From an uncultured Chitinophaga sp. (GTDB taxonomy: Bacteria > Bacteroidota > Bacteroidia > Cytophagales > Cyclobacteriaceae), in the NCBI GenBank assembly GCA_902168205.1, contig CABHOK010000003.1, forward strand, positions 744,001 to 808,000: a stretch of DNA of 64,000 bases, written 5' to 3'. This document shows positions 41,352 to 51,125 of the stretch, in pieces; position 1 is the first letter of the stretch; every line of letters begins with the position of its first letter. The translations under genes were made by a program, and so were the position numbers. The notes under the pieces were generated by a model. That model had not been told where the DNA came from and did no database searches. It saw only the letters and a list, made by a program, of their open reading frames with translations.

Positions 41352-43034
41352 ATGAGTTTCAGATTTCATAAAATAATAGCAGCCTTCGCTTGTCTCACCT
41401 TACTGAGCTGCGAAAAAGATTTTCTGGATATAAACGATGATCCGAGTAACCCGCTCGATGTATCGCTCGAACTGTTGTTGCCTTCTGTACAACTTGATAT
41501 GGCAGGTTCACTTGGTACAAGTACGGCAGGTCTCTCGCAGATAACCAGCACCTATATGCACCAGCTTGTACAACGCAGCAACCAGAATGATTATGGTGTG
41601 CAGGGTACGGATAGTGGTGTGCAATCGCCCTGGCTTGTACTCTATACACGTGCACTTGCTGATAATGAGAATATCATCAAAAAAGCAACCGAGCAGGAAG
41701 CATGGCCTTACCTGGGTATGGCCCAGGCGATGAAAGCCTATACCTATAGCATCATGGTTGACTTATGGGGTGATGTTCCGTATTCAGAAGCACATCAGGC
41801 TCCACAGAATCTTTTACCGAAATATGATCAGGGTGAAGCTATATATCCACAGTTGCTCACGTTGCTTGACGAAGCAAAAGCGAACCTGGAGAAGGAGTCT
41901 ATATTTGAAGTAGGCGATGAAGATCTCTTCTACGGTGGTGATACCGATCTCTGGATCAAGTTTATCAACTCGGTAAAACTTAAACTATATAACCAGATCA
42001 GACTGGTGGATGACGTAACGGCTGAAGTAGATGCATTGATCACCGAAGATAACTTCATCAGCAGCGAAGCAGAAGATTTCGAAATGGAGTATGGCACCAG
42101 CGTAGGTCCTGATAACCGTAACCCCGGCTATGTACAAGAGTGGGCGCCCGGCACAGCAAACTACTATATCAGTCCGTACTTCTACGAGATTATGGCGAAC
42201 CTCAACACCTTCAATCATCCTGACTATGGAGGAAAGATCGATGTAACTGATCCGCGTATACCATACTATTTCTATAATCAGATAGGAGAGGTAAGTCAGT
42301 CCAGTTCACCGGAGAATCCATGCTCATACTGCTATGGATATATAGATCCAAACACAGAAGAGTTCGTTATCAAAGTGCCTGCTTTACAAGGTACCGGCAT
42401 GGTGTCTGTATTTGCATTCTCACTGAATATAGATCCGAATGAAGGATATGGACAGGGATCTTCTCAAACCGTTGCCGGCCTGTATCCGCTGGGTGGTAAA
42501 TATGATGATGGCGAAGGTGGTACATCCAACTTCAATGGTTATCCGCAAACACCACAACGTCTTCTGAATTACTATGCTGTGAAATTTATACAGGCTGAGT
42601 TATTCCTGAGTAACACAGCAACCGGCGATGCACGACTTACATTTCGCGATGCCATGCGTGCGTCATTTGCCAAAGTAAATGAGATAGCCGAAACAGCCGG
42701 TGCACCGGTAATTACCACAACAGCACGCGATAACTATATAAATGCTGTACTCGCTGCATACGATGCTGCCGATGATGCCGGTAAACTCGAACACATCATG
42801 ACGCAGAAATGGATAGCAAGTTTCGGATGGGGTGTTGATATGTATACTGATTTCAGAAGAACCGGTTTCCCATTGTTGTTTGATGGCAACACCGATAACC
42901 TCAGCTTCACCATTCGCACCAAAGAGTTTCCATTTGCATACCCATGGCCAACCAATAACCTGGCCGTGAACAGCAATGCTCCGGCACAGAAAGTAGTAAC
43001 CAGCAATGAGGCTAAACCATTCTGGATGAAGTAA
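41352..43034 (+). CDS. SusD/RagB-family surface lipoprotein
   Basis: The 560-residue lipoprotein (lipobox LLSCEKDFLDIND) has the TPR-rich SusD-like fold: WPYLGMAQAMKAYTYSIMVDLWGDVPYSEA, SVKLKLYNQIRLVDD and, near the C-terminus, WIASFGWGVDMYTDFRRTGFP. It binds ligand at the surface and hands it to the SusC channel. It lies 18 bp after susC and is followed directly by a second lipoprotein gene. Confidence 0.94.
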   Translation: MSFRFHKIIAAFACLTLLSCEKDFLDINDDPSNPLDVSLELLLPSVQLDMAGSLGTSTAGLSQITSTYMHQLVQRSNQNDYGVQGTDSGVQSPWLVLYTRALADNENIIKKATEQEAWPYLGMAQAMKAYTYSIMVDLWGDVPYSEAHQAPQNLLPKYDQGEAIYPQLLTLLDEAKANLEKESIFEVGDEDLFYGGDTDLWIKFINSVKLKLYNQIRLVDDVTAEVDALITEDNFISSEAEDFEMEYGTSVGPDNRNPGYVQEWAPGTANYYISPYFYEIMANLNTFNHPDYGGKIDVTDPRIPYYFYNQIGEVSQSSSPENPCSYCYGYIDPNTEEFVIKVPALQGTGMVSVFAFSLNIDPNEGYGQGSSQTVAGLYPLGGKYDDGEGGTSNFNGYPQTPQRLLNYYAVKFIQAELFLSNTATGDARLTFRDAMRASFAKVNEIAETAGAPVITTTARDNYINAVLAAYDAADDAGKLEHIMTQKWIASFGWGVDMYTDFRRTGFPLLFDGNTDNLSFTIRTKEFPFAYPWPTNNLAVNSNAPAQKVVTSNEAKPFWMK

Positions 43035-43054
43035 TGAACTTAAAAGAAATGATT

Positions 43055-43975
43055 ATGAAGAAGATACTATATTCATGGATGTTGCTTGGCCTCGTGGTTT
43101 TGTTTGCCTGTGAAGAGCAGGGCAGACTGGGGTTAGATGAATCGGAAGTAGGCTTTAACTTCCGTATGATACCAAGCGCCACATCGTTTAACCTGGCAGA
43201 TACTGATCCGAGTGTAACGTTCACCATGTACTCGGAAACCAACAATATAAAAAAGGTAAATGTAGTGGTGGAACTATACCAGTTCCTGAACAATTCGCGC
43301 ACCTGGCGATTTAACCTTGCCGAGATTGATGGTGCTGCCATTACCAATGACGGTACAACCAAAATTACCGTTCCGCTATCAGCGTTTGCAGATGCAACCG
43401 GTGTTGATCCTGCTTCACTGGGTGGAGGTGATGTATTTACTATATATAATGTAGTAGAGCTTGAAAACGGAAAAGTATATCCGGATACACTTGATCTTGA
43501 TGGTAAGAAATATATCAATACTGAAAATTCCTACTTCCCTTCCGGAGCTACTACCAGCTTTACCGGCCAGCTCAACTTTCCGATGGTATGTTCTGTGTCA
43601 TCTCCGTTTACCGGTACCTATACCGTTACGGATGACTGCGGACTTTTTTCTGGCGATGTAGTGTTGGCCACCGTAGCAGGTAATCCTGTGCAGCGTACAT
43701 TTACAGGTACATGGGCCATTGATGAAGACAACGTGTTCTCCGGTATAGGCTTTGATTTAGACTTGACGTGTGGTCGCGTGTTTGTACAAACTCAAAGTAT
43801 AGGTTTAGGATGTGGAGGGGGAAGTAATGTGGATGTAGCAACCTCCAGCATTGACGATCTCGGTCCCGGACTATACGATGATCTGGATGATGGACAGTTT
43901 ACGGTTAATGTCAGATACCCTAACGCAGCTTGTTTCGGGGGCTTCGATTGTGCGCTAACGTTCACCAAGAAGTAA
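43055..43975 (+). CDS. Lipoprotein of the SusCD operon
   Basis: I chose ATG at 43055 (MKKILYSWMLLGLVVLFACEEQ) because it gives a clean lipoprotein signal. An in-frame ATG at 43034 overlaps the susD stop. The 306-residue product is beta-rich with a C-terminal segment containing several cysteines (GFDLDLTCGRVF, LGCGGGSN, ACFGGFDCAL). It is not a recognised enzyme. Position suggests an accessory surface glycan- or ligand-binding protein. Confidence 0.65.
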   Translation: MKKILYSWMLLGLVVLFACEEQGRLGLDESEVGFNFRMIPSATSFNLADTDPSVTFTMYSETNNIKKVNVVVELYQFLNNSRTWRFNLAEIDGAAITNDGTTKITVPLSAFADATGVDPASLGGGDVFTIYNVVELENGKVYPDTLDLDGKKYINTENSYFPSGATTSFTGQLNFPMVCSVSSPFTGTYTVTDDCGLFSGDVVLATVAGNPVQRTFTGTWAIDEDNVFSGIGFDLDLTCGRVFVQTQSIGLGCGGGSNVDVATSSIDDLGPGLYDDLDDGQFTVNVRYPNAACFGGFDCALTFTKK

Positions 43976-44004
43976 GTCAGGTTTTGTAACAAAAGTTTGA
44001 AAAT

Positions 44005-44038
44005 AAGGCTGTTTCCAATTTGAGGAGGCAGCCTTTTA
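44005..44038 (+). terminator. Intrinsic terminator of the SusCD operon
   Basis: AAGGCTG (44005-44011) pairs with CAGCCTT (44029-44035), followed by TTAT, 30 bp after the lipoprotein gene. The stem is short, so confidence is moderate. Confidence 0.6.
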
Positions 44039-44144
44039 TCTTTCCTGACAATTTGTTGATGAAAAGTCACATGTAGGTTTTTAGTCCATTTTTTTAAGAA
44101 AGTGAAGCCTAACATTCCGTAGTTGCAACATACTTTACTGCATT

Positions 44145-46088
44145 ATGCACCTAAGGTCTGTTACCTTAATAACCTTTTTATTACTACCATTAGTGGCATT
44201 GTGCCAGTATAAGTCTGTCGATAGTCTGGAGTATGCTATTCAGCATGATGCAGACGACAGCACAAAGGTGCTGCACATCAATCGTCTTGTTACTATTTTA
44301 CGTGAACGAAACAATACCAAGGCATTTCGCTATGCACAACAGGCGTACGAGCTTGCACGGAATATAAATTACCAGGCAGGACTCGCTCCCGCACAAGAGA
44401 ATTTAGCGTGGATTTACTATCGCCTCGGTAATCTTTCGGAAGCCTTTCAACTTTCGGTAGATGCTTTGCAAACCAGCGAGCTGCAGTTGGATACCGCCAC
44501 CATGGCGCGCAGCATTAACAGTATAGCCGCTATATATTTTGAACAGAAACTTTTTGCGCAGGCTAATAATTATTTCAGGCGTGCCTATAAACTCAACGAA
44601 GCCATTGGCGATCATGCTACCGCGGCCCGTACGCTGGCGAATATAGCGTATGTACACCTGCGTAATAATCAGTATGATTCCGCTATACTTTTCTCACAGC
44701 GTGCTTATGACTTAAGTAACGGCGTTGAGAATAAATATACCCGCAGTGCTGTATTGCGTGTGCTGGGCGATATCGATATGTATAGGAAGGATTATCACAA
44801 CGGGTTGATCAAGTTCAGCCAGGCATTGCAACTTGCACGCGGCGATTCCAAAACATACCACGAAGCTTCTGTACTTCGCAGAATCGGCCATCTATACCTG
44901 GAGCGAAACCAGCCCGACTTTGCCCTGAAGTATCTTTTTGAAAATGTAGCGCTGGCTAAAAAGTACGGCTACCAGGATGAACTGGAGAGTACCTATAAAC
45001 TTATTTCAAGTGCCTTTCTGGCCAAGCGTAATCATTCGAAAGCATTGGAGTATCAAACAGCGTATCAGTTAATACACGATTCACTATACGATCAGAAGAA
45101 CAGCGAATACCTGGCGTTGCAGCAAGCTCGCTTTGATTCGGAGATGAAGGAAACGCAAATCGAGTTACTCACCAAAGATGCTGAATTGAAACAGGAAGAG
45201 ATCAACAACCAGCGCGTGTGGATATACTTTTCGTTCGGCTGCCTTACCCTGGTGCTCATTATTGTGTTTGTATTGATCTATAACAACCAGATTAAAAAAC
45301 GCGCGCACGATAAATTAGCCGAGAAGAACCGCGAGATAGCCTTGCAGGCGTTACAGCTGGGCAACATGAATGAGATCAAGAGTAAATTATTCTCCATTAT
45401 CAGTCACGATTTGCGCGGACCACTGGCAAGTCTCCGGGGGTTGATGAATTTAGTGGAGGATACCGGTCTTACGCAGGAAGAGTTTCAGTATGCTTCCAAT
45501 ACACTCAAGCAGAACCTGGATTCGGTGCAGGAGAACCTGGAGAATTTACTATACTGGTCGCAATCACAATTAAAAGGACTGCAGGTAAATATAGAGCCTA
45601 TATGTGCCAAGGAAGTTGCCGATAAAATTATAGCGCTGTACGATGAGACCGCGCGCAGCAAAGATGTAAAGATCGTGAACGAGCTCGAAAAAGATATGCA
45701 CGTTCGCGCAGACAAGAATCACCTGCACATGATCTTTCGCAACCTGCTGTCCAATGCCATCAAGTTCAACTCACACAAAGGTCTTGTTACCATTTCGCAT
45801 ACGACAGACAAAGGGTATATGAAAATATCGGTGTCTGATTCCGGTGTAGGTATAGCAGCCGATGATGTTGTAAAGCTCTTCAATGCCGAAACACATTTTA
45901 CCAAGCTCGGTACCAACCAGGAAAAAGGAGTTGGTATAGGCTTGTTGCTGATCAAGGAATTTATAGAACACAACGGAGGCTCTATCGGTGTAAAAAGTCA
46001 GGAGGGTAAAGGAACAACGTTCACGTTCAGCCTGCAACTGCACAAGTCCTATATAGAAAAAGAAGGAGCACTAAGCTCCTCCTTTTAA
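44145..46088 (+). CDS. TPR-containing sensor histidine kinase
   Basis: The 647-residue protein has a signal peptide (MHLRSVTLITFLLLPLVALC), about seven TPR units (60-320) and a coiled coil. One TM helix (359-380) is followed by a HisKA core (FSIISHDLRGPLASLRG, H421) and a HATPase domain (NLLSNAIKFN, then VSDSGVGIAADD and KGVGIGLLLIKEF). No cognate regulator is adjacent. Its last 18 bp overlap the convergent DUF2911 gene. It resembles the kinase at 51126. Confidence 0.93.
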   Translation: MHLRSVTLITFLLLPLVALCQYKSVDSLEYAIQHDADDSTKVLHINRLVTILRERNNTKAFRYAQQAYELARNINYQAGLAPAQENLAWIYYRLGNLSEAFQLSVDALQTSELQLDTATMARSINSIAAIYFEQKLFAQANNYFRRAYKLNEAIGDHATAARTLANIAYVHLRNNQYDSAILFSQRAYDLSNGVENKYTRSAVLRVLGDIDMYRKDYHNGLIKFSQALQLARGDSKTYHEASVLRRIGHLYLERNQPDFALKYLFENVALAKKYGYQDELESTYKLISSAFLAKRNHSKALEYQTAYQLIHDSLYDQKNSEYLALQQARFDSEMKETQIELLTKDAELKQEEINNQRVWIYFSFGCLTLVLIIVFVLIYNNQIKKRAHDKLAEKNREIALQALQLGNMNEIKSKLFSIISHDLRGPLASLRGLMNLVEDTGLTQEEFQYASNTLKQNLDSVQENLENLLYWSQSQLKGLQVNIEPICAKEVADKIIALYDETARSKDVKIVNELEKDMHVRADKNHLHMIFRNLLSNAIKFNSHKGLVTISHTTDKGYMKISVSDSGVGIAADDVVKLFNAETHFTKLGTNQEKGVGIGLLLIKEFIEHNGGSIGVKSQEGKGTTFTFSLQLHKSYIEKEGALSSSF

Positions 46089-47204
46089 CTTCTTCACTTC
46101 CGCTTCGTACTGCGGTAAAAATGCTTTCTGATTTTCGGGTATATTTTTGATCGCGATCTCCCAGTTTTTGATAGCGTTCTTTTTATCGCCTGTTGCCGAA
46201 TAGCCGCGGGCGAGGCCTACATAGGTAGTAAATTTATCATCCGGGTGAAGCTGGCGATTCGTCTTGAATACTTCCATAGCCTTATCCGTTTTACCGGCAG
46301 CCAGTAACGCTCTTCCGTACTGGTGTACTTCAGCAACATTCGCAGTCGGGTGTTTGATAGCTTTGCCCATCACAACATCAGCCTCACTATCGCGATTCAT
46401 TGCATATAGCACCTGTGCTTTGGTTTGGAGTGAAGCAAAATCTTCGCGACCTATAAACTGACCACTGATCGCGTTGTCGGCCCATGTCAAAGCTTCCTCG
46501 AGGTTAATCTTGTTACGTGCACAAAACTGTGCTGCATCCATCCAGGGCTGATAGTCAAAGCCCATGCGATTACCCATCAGCTCTCCGCGTATCTGCGACA
46601 GGTATATTTCATTTACATGGGGTACATCAATCTTGAACGGTATACGTTTATTTTCCCACTGCAGGTAGGCTACAGCACTGGCAGCCTCACGGTCGGTAAA
46701 GCTAAAGGTAAGGTACTCGGTATATTCTGCATCCTGAGGCGATGTTTTTACGCGCAGTGCATCTTCTTTCGGATCATAGTAATAACTTCCCCAGCGCGTT
46801 GAGTTTGTAGAGAAGATCCAGTTCCAGTTACCTTCTTTTTCAACATCGAGAAAAAGTCCGTAGGTACCGGCTTTGATACTTTCGCCACCGATCTTTACAT
46901 CGTGCGAAAAAGTGATCGTAGTATTTTCATTGGCACCGGCACGCCACGGCGCAGCCTTGGATGTACCATAGCCCTGGTCTATAAATCCATAATGTACCAG
47001 CTCGCCCCAGATGTGACCCTTACGATCTTCACCATTCGGCCCGTGCACATTCGGGCTGCTATACTGGATAGTTACGGAGACAGGACCAATCCATTGTGTA
47101 ACACTTGATCTCTGGTTGTCGCCACTGGGTGGTAAAGAGATACTTTGCGCGAACGCGCTCATGCCTGCTGCCAGGCACATGACTACAGCTAGAATTTTTT
47201 TCAT
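46071..47204 (-). CDS. DUF2911 protein with C-terminal TPR region
   Basis: The 377-residue precursor has a signal peptide (MKKILAVVMCLAAGMSAFA) and a DUF2911 domain (about 25-195: SPNVHGPNGEDRKGHIWGELV, WRAGANENTTITFSHDVKIGG). Helical TPR-like repeats follow to about residue 370. DUF2911 proteins are abundant in Bacteroidota and of unknown function, probably periplasmic. It overlaps the kinase gene convergently by 18 bp. Confidence 0.9.
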   Translation of the reverse strand: MKKILAVVMCLAAGMSAFAQSISLPPSGDNQRSSVTQWIGPVSVTIQYSSPNVHGPNGEDRKGHIWGELVHYGFIDQGYGTSKAAPWRAGANENTTITFSHDVKIGGESIKAGTYGLFLDVEKEGNWNWIFSTNSTRWGSYYYDPKEDALRVKTSPQDAEYTEYLTFSFTDREAASAVAYLQWENKRIPFKIDVPHVNEIYLSQIRGELMGNRMGFDYQPWMDAAQFCARNKINLEEALTWADNAISGQFIGREDFASLQTKAQVLYAMNRDSEADVVMGKAIKHPTANVAEVHQYGRALLAAGKTDKAMEVFKTNRQLHPDDKFTTYVGLARGYSATGDKKNAIKNWEIAIKNIPENQKAFLPQYEAEVKKLKGGA

Positions 47205-47276
47205 GGGGTTGTAAGGTTAATTATATAGTAATTAAACGATTGTATCGCAGCTGCGATGTCACCCTCCACACGGTAT

Positions 47277-48188
47277 TTACAGCGTTCCTTTTTGAAGCGC
47301 TTTTGTCGGCACTAAAACCTGAAGAGCGGCAGGCATCAAAGAAATTTCAAACTCGGTATGATGGCCGCCCGGTTCGCCATCTACATGGAATGCTACAGGC
47401 TTGGATGTTTTTATTGCTATAGATTTAGCGGCCCGCATATCGCAGAATGATGATGCATTGCTAAGACCACCCGTAAACATATTATATACAAAATCAACAC
47501 GATATACCGGCACCTTCTTTACCAGTGTAACATGCAACAACTGGTCGCACACCGAAGCCGCGGGAGCGATGCGTGCATTATTACCGTACTGCGATGAATT
47601 GGCAATAGCCACTATAAATGCGCGACTCGGAAATGTTATACCATCGATCGATACTTCCATATCAAACTCCCGGAATGCAAAGAACTCTTCCACCGTAAGT
47701 TTTACATAGCCGGCCAGTCCGCGTTTGGTCTTGCCGCCAAACAGATTCGCGATGTGTCCGTCAAAACCAATTCCCGATACATTTAGTGAAAGCTTGCCAT
47801 TCACGGTAAACGTATCCATGTTCAATACTGTACTTTGAAATAAAGACTCTGCTGCCTGACCAACGGTGAGTGGAATACCAAGATGTCGCGAGAGACCGTT
47901 GCCAGAGCCACGCGGTATAATGCCCATGGGTATAGATGCCTTTAGTGCACCGCGTGCTACTTCGTTAATGGTTCCATCGCCTCCTACGGCTACAACAAAA
48001 TCAAAGCCCTGCTGTTTCGCTCCTTCGGCAAGCTCTACAGCATGACCGGCAGCCTGCGTAAACTCAACTGTACACTCTGCGTTATTTTTTACGCACGCCT
48101 CTACAATGCGTCCTTCAACCTGCGGCTGGTAGCTCGTGCCTGCATACTTGTTGACTATAAATAATACCTTCTTACCTTCGTTGTTCAC
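47277..48188 (-). CDS. Diacylglycerol/lipid kinase (DagK catalytic domain)
   Basis: The 303-residue protein has the lipid kinase N-domain with VVAVGGDGTINEVARG and PRGSGNGLSRHLGIP (ATP-binding and catalytic region). Its C-terminal beta domain contains VSGIGFDGHIANLFG and HVDGEPGG. It phosphorylates a lipid such as diacylglycerol or sphingosine at the membrane. No cofactor gene is adjacent. It is divergent from the small gene at 48210. Confidence 0.92.
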   Translation of the reverse strand: MNNEGKKVLFIVNKYAGTSYQPQVEGRIVEACVKNNAECTVEFTQAAGHAVELAEGAKQQGFDFVVAVGGDGTINEVARGALKASIPMGIIPRGSGNGLSRHLGIPLTVGQAAESLFQSTVLNMDTFTVNGKLSLNVSGIGFDGHIANLFGGKTKRGLAGYVKLTVEEFFAFREFDMEVSIDGITFPSRAFIVAIANSSQYGNNARIAPAASVCDQLLHVTLVKKVPVYRVDFVYNMFTGGLSNASSFCDMRAAKSIAIKTSKPVAFHVDGEPGGHHTEFEISLMPAALQVLVPTKALQKGTL

Positions 48189-48209
48189 GCCTCAACATTA
48201 CTAATTTTT

Positions 48210-48557
48210 ATGGACATGCATTTCCTCTCGCAGCGAAAGTTATTGTTCAAAGCCTGGAATACTGAAACCAGGTTGCTGATGCGACTCGACAGTATCGATT
48301 GTGTAAAAGGAGCGCTGTATAAAAAAGATCATATACTTCTCCCGTTTACCGGTATGTATGATAAAGCCGGTGATGAACTATACGAGATGGATGTTGTGCT
48401 GATGGGCACCGGTAAATTTGTGATTGTGTGGGATGGAGACCCCGTTGCGTGGCAACTGGTAAACATAACAGACAATACGATACTGCAACCGCTCACACAG
48501 GCGGCAGCCAAAACGGTAGTACGTTTGTGTTGTTACTTTGAGTCGGAGAAGAATTGA
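48210..48557 (+). CDS. Small protein resembling YopX-type domains
   Basis: The 115-residue protein begins with a KLLFKAWNTETRLLMRL segment, followed by LLPFTGMYDKAGDELYEMDVV and KFVIVWDGDPVAWQLV. These recall the phage-associated YopX pattern (KFRAWD, FTGLKDKNGKEIYEGDIV, VVEW), but divergence is large and the assignment is tentative. There are no phage genes nearby. The end lies 1 bp from the convergent acyl carrier protein gene. Confidence 0.5.
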   Translation: MDMHFLSQRKLLFKAWNTETRLLMRLDSIDCVKGALYKKDHILLPFTGMYDKAGDELYEMDVVLMGTGKFVIVWDGDPVAWQLVNITDNTILQPLTQAAAKTVVRLCCYFESEKN

Positions 48558-48558
48558 A

Positions 48559-48804
48559 TTACTTCTTCTTGCTCACCTTGTCCTGGATATAGCTTACAGC
48601 TTGTCCGTAGGTCTGGAGTTTTTCGGCATCATCATCCGGTATACGAATGTCGAAAGTCTGCTCGAATTCCATCACGATTTCAGCGTAGTCGAGGGAGTCT
48701 ATTCCAAGGTCTTTTACAAAATTGGCTTCGGGAGTTATTTCAGATGCAGCGATGCCGAGTTTTTCTGTTAGAATTTTGGTGACTTTCTCAGGAATGTCTT
48801 GCAT
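48559..48804 (-). CDS. Acyl carrier protein
   Basis: From ATG at 48804 the protein has 81 residues and contains the phosphopantetheine site LGIDSLDYAEIVMEFEQTF with the modified serine in DSL. It is followed by DDDAEKLQTYGQAVSYIQDK. It probably serves fatty-acid or specialised lipid synthesis. It is isolated from fatty-acid genes, so it may be a second, non-housekeeping ACP. Confidence 0.92.
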   Translation of the reverse strand: MQDIPEKVTKILTEKLGIAASEITPEANFVKDLGIDSLDYAEIVMEFEQTFDIRIPDDDAEKLQTYGQAVSYIQDKVSKKK

Positions 48805-48939
48805 AGCGTGATGTTGTATGGATCGGGGCAAATGTATTAAATCCGTTTCAAATTTCTAAAATCCCCGTTCAGATCGATTCAAGCGATTCGTAATCAGCGA
48901 AATGGGGTGTCTCAATCGAGATGATCAATGCCACCCATA

Positions 48940-50313
48940 TCAGAATCGCATAAAGAACTCTGTGCCTTTGCCCATAGTAGATTTCACCGAAAGCGTGCCC
49001 TGATGCTGGCGCATGATCTGCCGCGACAAGCTCAGTCCTATACCCGACCCGGTCTTCTTGGTAGTAAAGAACGGAATGAAAATCTTCTCGATCGCCTCCT
49101 GATCAATACCCGTACCGTTGTCTTTTACAGCAATGACAGGTCGCGACTTGTCATTGAGGTACGCGCGCAGTTCGATGATCTTCGGGTCCTGATCTTCAAA
49201 TGCCTGAATTGCATTTTTAAACAGGTTGATAATTACCTGCTCGATCATATTCTTATCGGCAGATATAGTCAGGTCTTCCGGATATACCGAGATGGAAAGC
49301 TGGATATTCTTTTCACTCACATCTTTGCGATGCAGCATGGTAAGTTCTTCCAGTAGCGGGCGCACATCGATCTGTACCGGGCGCGGCTTCGGTATAGCGG
49401 TAAGACTTCTGAACTCTTTTACGAAATGTATAAGTCCTTCGCTTCGCTTGCTGATGGTTTGTAATGAAAGATGAATGTCGCTCAGCTGATCTTTACTCAG
49501 CGGCATGCCGTTATCTTCCTGTATATGCGGCTTCAGTTCTTCTTCAACAATACCCGCTAAAGATGAGATTGGCGTTACTGAATTCATGATCTCGTGCGTA
49601 AGTACACGCACCAGGTTTTGCCAGGCTTCCATCTCTTTCTCTTCAAGTTCGTTCTGGATGTTTTGAACGGAAATGAGTTTCACATTTTCACCGCGTAGTG
49701 TAAGCTCGATGGCATAGATGGAAAGTTGTACAATCTCTTCACCGATCTTGAGGCGCACCAGCTCGCGGCCACCGGTTTTTAATTTCGTGAATACATTTAC
49801 GAGTGTATCGCTCACGTCTTTCAGATCACTGATGTTATCGATGCGATTTGTCTTCAGGAGTTTCCGTGCTGCGCTGTTGAAGATCTCCACGGTGCCATCT
49901 TCTTTGAATACCATGAGTCCGATCCCCACGTGCATCACAATGTTTTTGAAGAAGAGAAATTCAGAATCCTTCTCACTGCGGGCACTGCGTAACTTCAGCA
50001 AGGCATTGTTAAGCTCCTGGTGTAAACGCTTTACGGCCGGATCATCGCTCTCGGTTTTAAACGAATAGGAGAGATCATCAAACTTTACAGAGTCAAGGAA
50101 CGATGCTATGTTTTCGTGCGAGCGATCGAGGTATGTTATAAGCAGTTTGATTTGGTATGCACTCAGTGCTAAAAAGATCAGCGCATAGATCCAGTCACCT
50201 TTCGAAAAGGCGAAGAAGCAGAATAAAAAGATAGAGGCAGCCAGTGCTGCTACCCGCGGTACTACTGGTGATCGCCAGTTAAAATCCATAAGCATCAAAT
50301 TGTAGAGGGGCAA
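48940..50313 (-). CDS. NtrY-like sensor histidine kinase
   Basis: The 457-residue protein has two N-terminal membrane helices (about 19-36 and 41-61) and a PAS domain (about 115-220, GIGLMVFKEDGTVEIFNSAARKLL). A HisKA core with H240 (VRVLTHEIMNSVTPIS) and a HATPase (EQVIINLFKNAIQAFED, KDNGTGID, KKTGSGIGLSLSRQI) follow. Such kinases usually act with an NtrC-type, sigma-54-dependent regulator; none is seen next to it here. Confidence 0.93.
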   Translation of the reverse strand: MPLYNLMLMDFNWRSPVVPRVAALAASIFLFCFFAFSKGDWIYALIFLALSAYQIKLLITYLDRSHENIASFLDSVKFDDLSYSFKTESDDPAVKRLHQELNNALLKLRSARSEKDSEFLFFKNIVMHVGIGLMVFKEDGTVEIFNSAARKLLKTNRIDNISDLKDVSDTLVNVFTKLKTGGRELVRLKIGEEIVQLSIYAIELTLRGENVKLISVQNIQNELEEKEMEAWQNLVRVLTHEIMNSVTPISSLAGIVEEELKPHIQEDNGMPLSKDQLSDIHLSLQTISKRSEGLIHFVKEFRSLTAIPKPRPVQIDVRPLLEELTMLHRKDVSEKNIQLSISVYPEDLTISADKNMIEQVIINLFKNAIQAFEDQDPKIIELRAYLNDKSRPVIAVKDNGTGIDQEAIEKIFIPFFTTKKTGSGIGLSLSRQIMRQHQGTLSVKSTMGKGTEFFMRF

Positions 50314-51125
50314 TACGTCCTACACGAAAGTAACATTCCTTCCGGGTTACTAACGCAAAGATCCGGACACAAGTTGATAAAATAAAAGGTAAGATTTGCT
50401 ATGTACGGAAATGACACAAAAGTGTACGCAGCGTACAGTGGCATGCTTGAATTACCGGGTATGTGCTCCCTATCAAATCACATCTATACTTTGTCGGCAA
50501 TATCAAGGTTGCGTATAGATGTACCGATAATTAATTAGAGGTGCAAGTAATGAATTATATACCAGATGCTGTTCGCTGGTGTGGCTGCATCGGTAACAAG
50601 TATAGCGAACGATGTTCGTGAAAAATATCGAAATGAAGTGACGATATAATTTACACGTCAGGAGACTTAATCAGCGAACTACGATCAGCGTGTCGTGCTG
50701 AGTATATGTTTTTTGATTGGGATGAACGTGCTGCTTTAAAGCCGGAGCGAGGGAATGACAGTATGAAACGTCACATTCACAGTTAAATGAAGACGGTGGC
50801 AGGATGTAATATCTTCGTCTTCGATCATATATAAAGGCATGTAATCGCGGTGTCAGCGGTATAACGTAACCTTTTTTGACAGAACGCAGCCGGGCTTCCC
50901 AAAGTCTTGTTACACCGAAAATCTGGATTTACCGCTACCAAAGGCGTGTTTGTCGCGATAGCACTCAGCGAAACGTAATCCATGATGGGTTATGATGTTC
51001 TGTATGCCGCTTTTTGAAAAATACGCAACATTGATGTTGGATGTAATGAAAAACTATAATTCCCTTGTTGAATGCCCGCTGATGTATATAAGTTTACATT
51101 CGATTGTAACTTACAGAACCAAGGC
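50314..51125. other. Long gene-free region with a perfect palindrome
   Basis: No convincing gene or RNA is seen in this 812-bp stretch. TGTACGC-A-GCGTACA (50423-50437) is a perfect 15-bp palindrome about 110 bp upstream of the NtrY-like kinase gene, with a further TGTACG half-site near 50402. These look like regulator sites for the kinase gene. The rest may be decayed sequence. Confidence 0.45.

Noticed and set aside
48210-48557. Prophage remnant around the YopX-like protein
   Set aside because: Neighbouring genes are a lipid kinase, an acyl carrier protein and a histidine kinase; no integrase, terminase or structural genes are visible.
50423-50455. Sigma-54 promoter near the NtrY-like kinase (TGGCATGCTTGAA)
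   Set aside because: The spacing between GG and the expected GC of the -12 element does not fit, and the orientation is away from the kinase gene.
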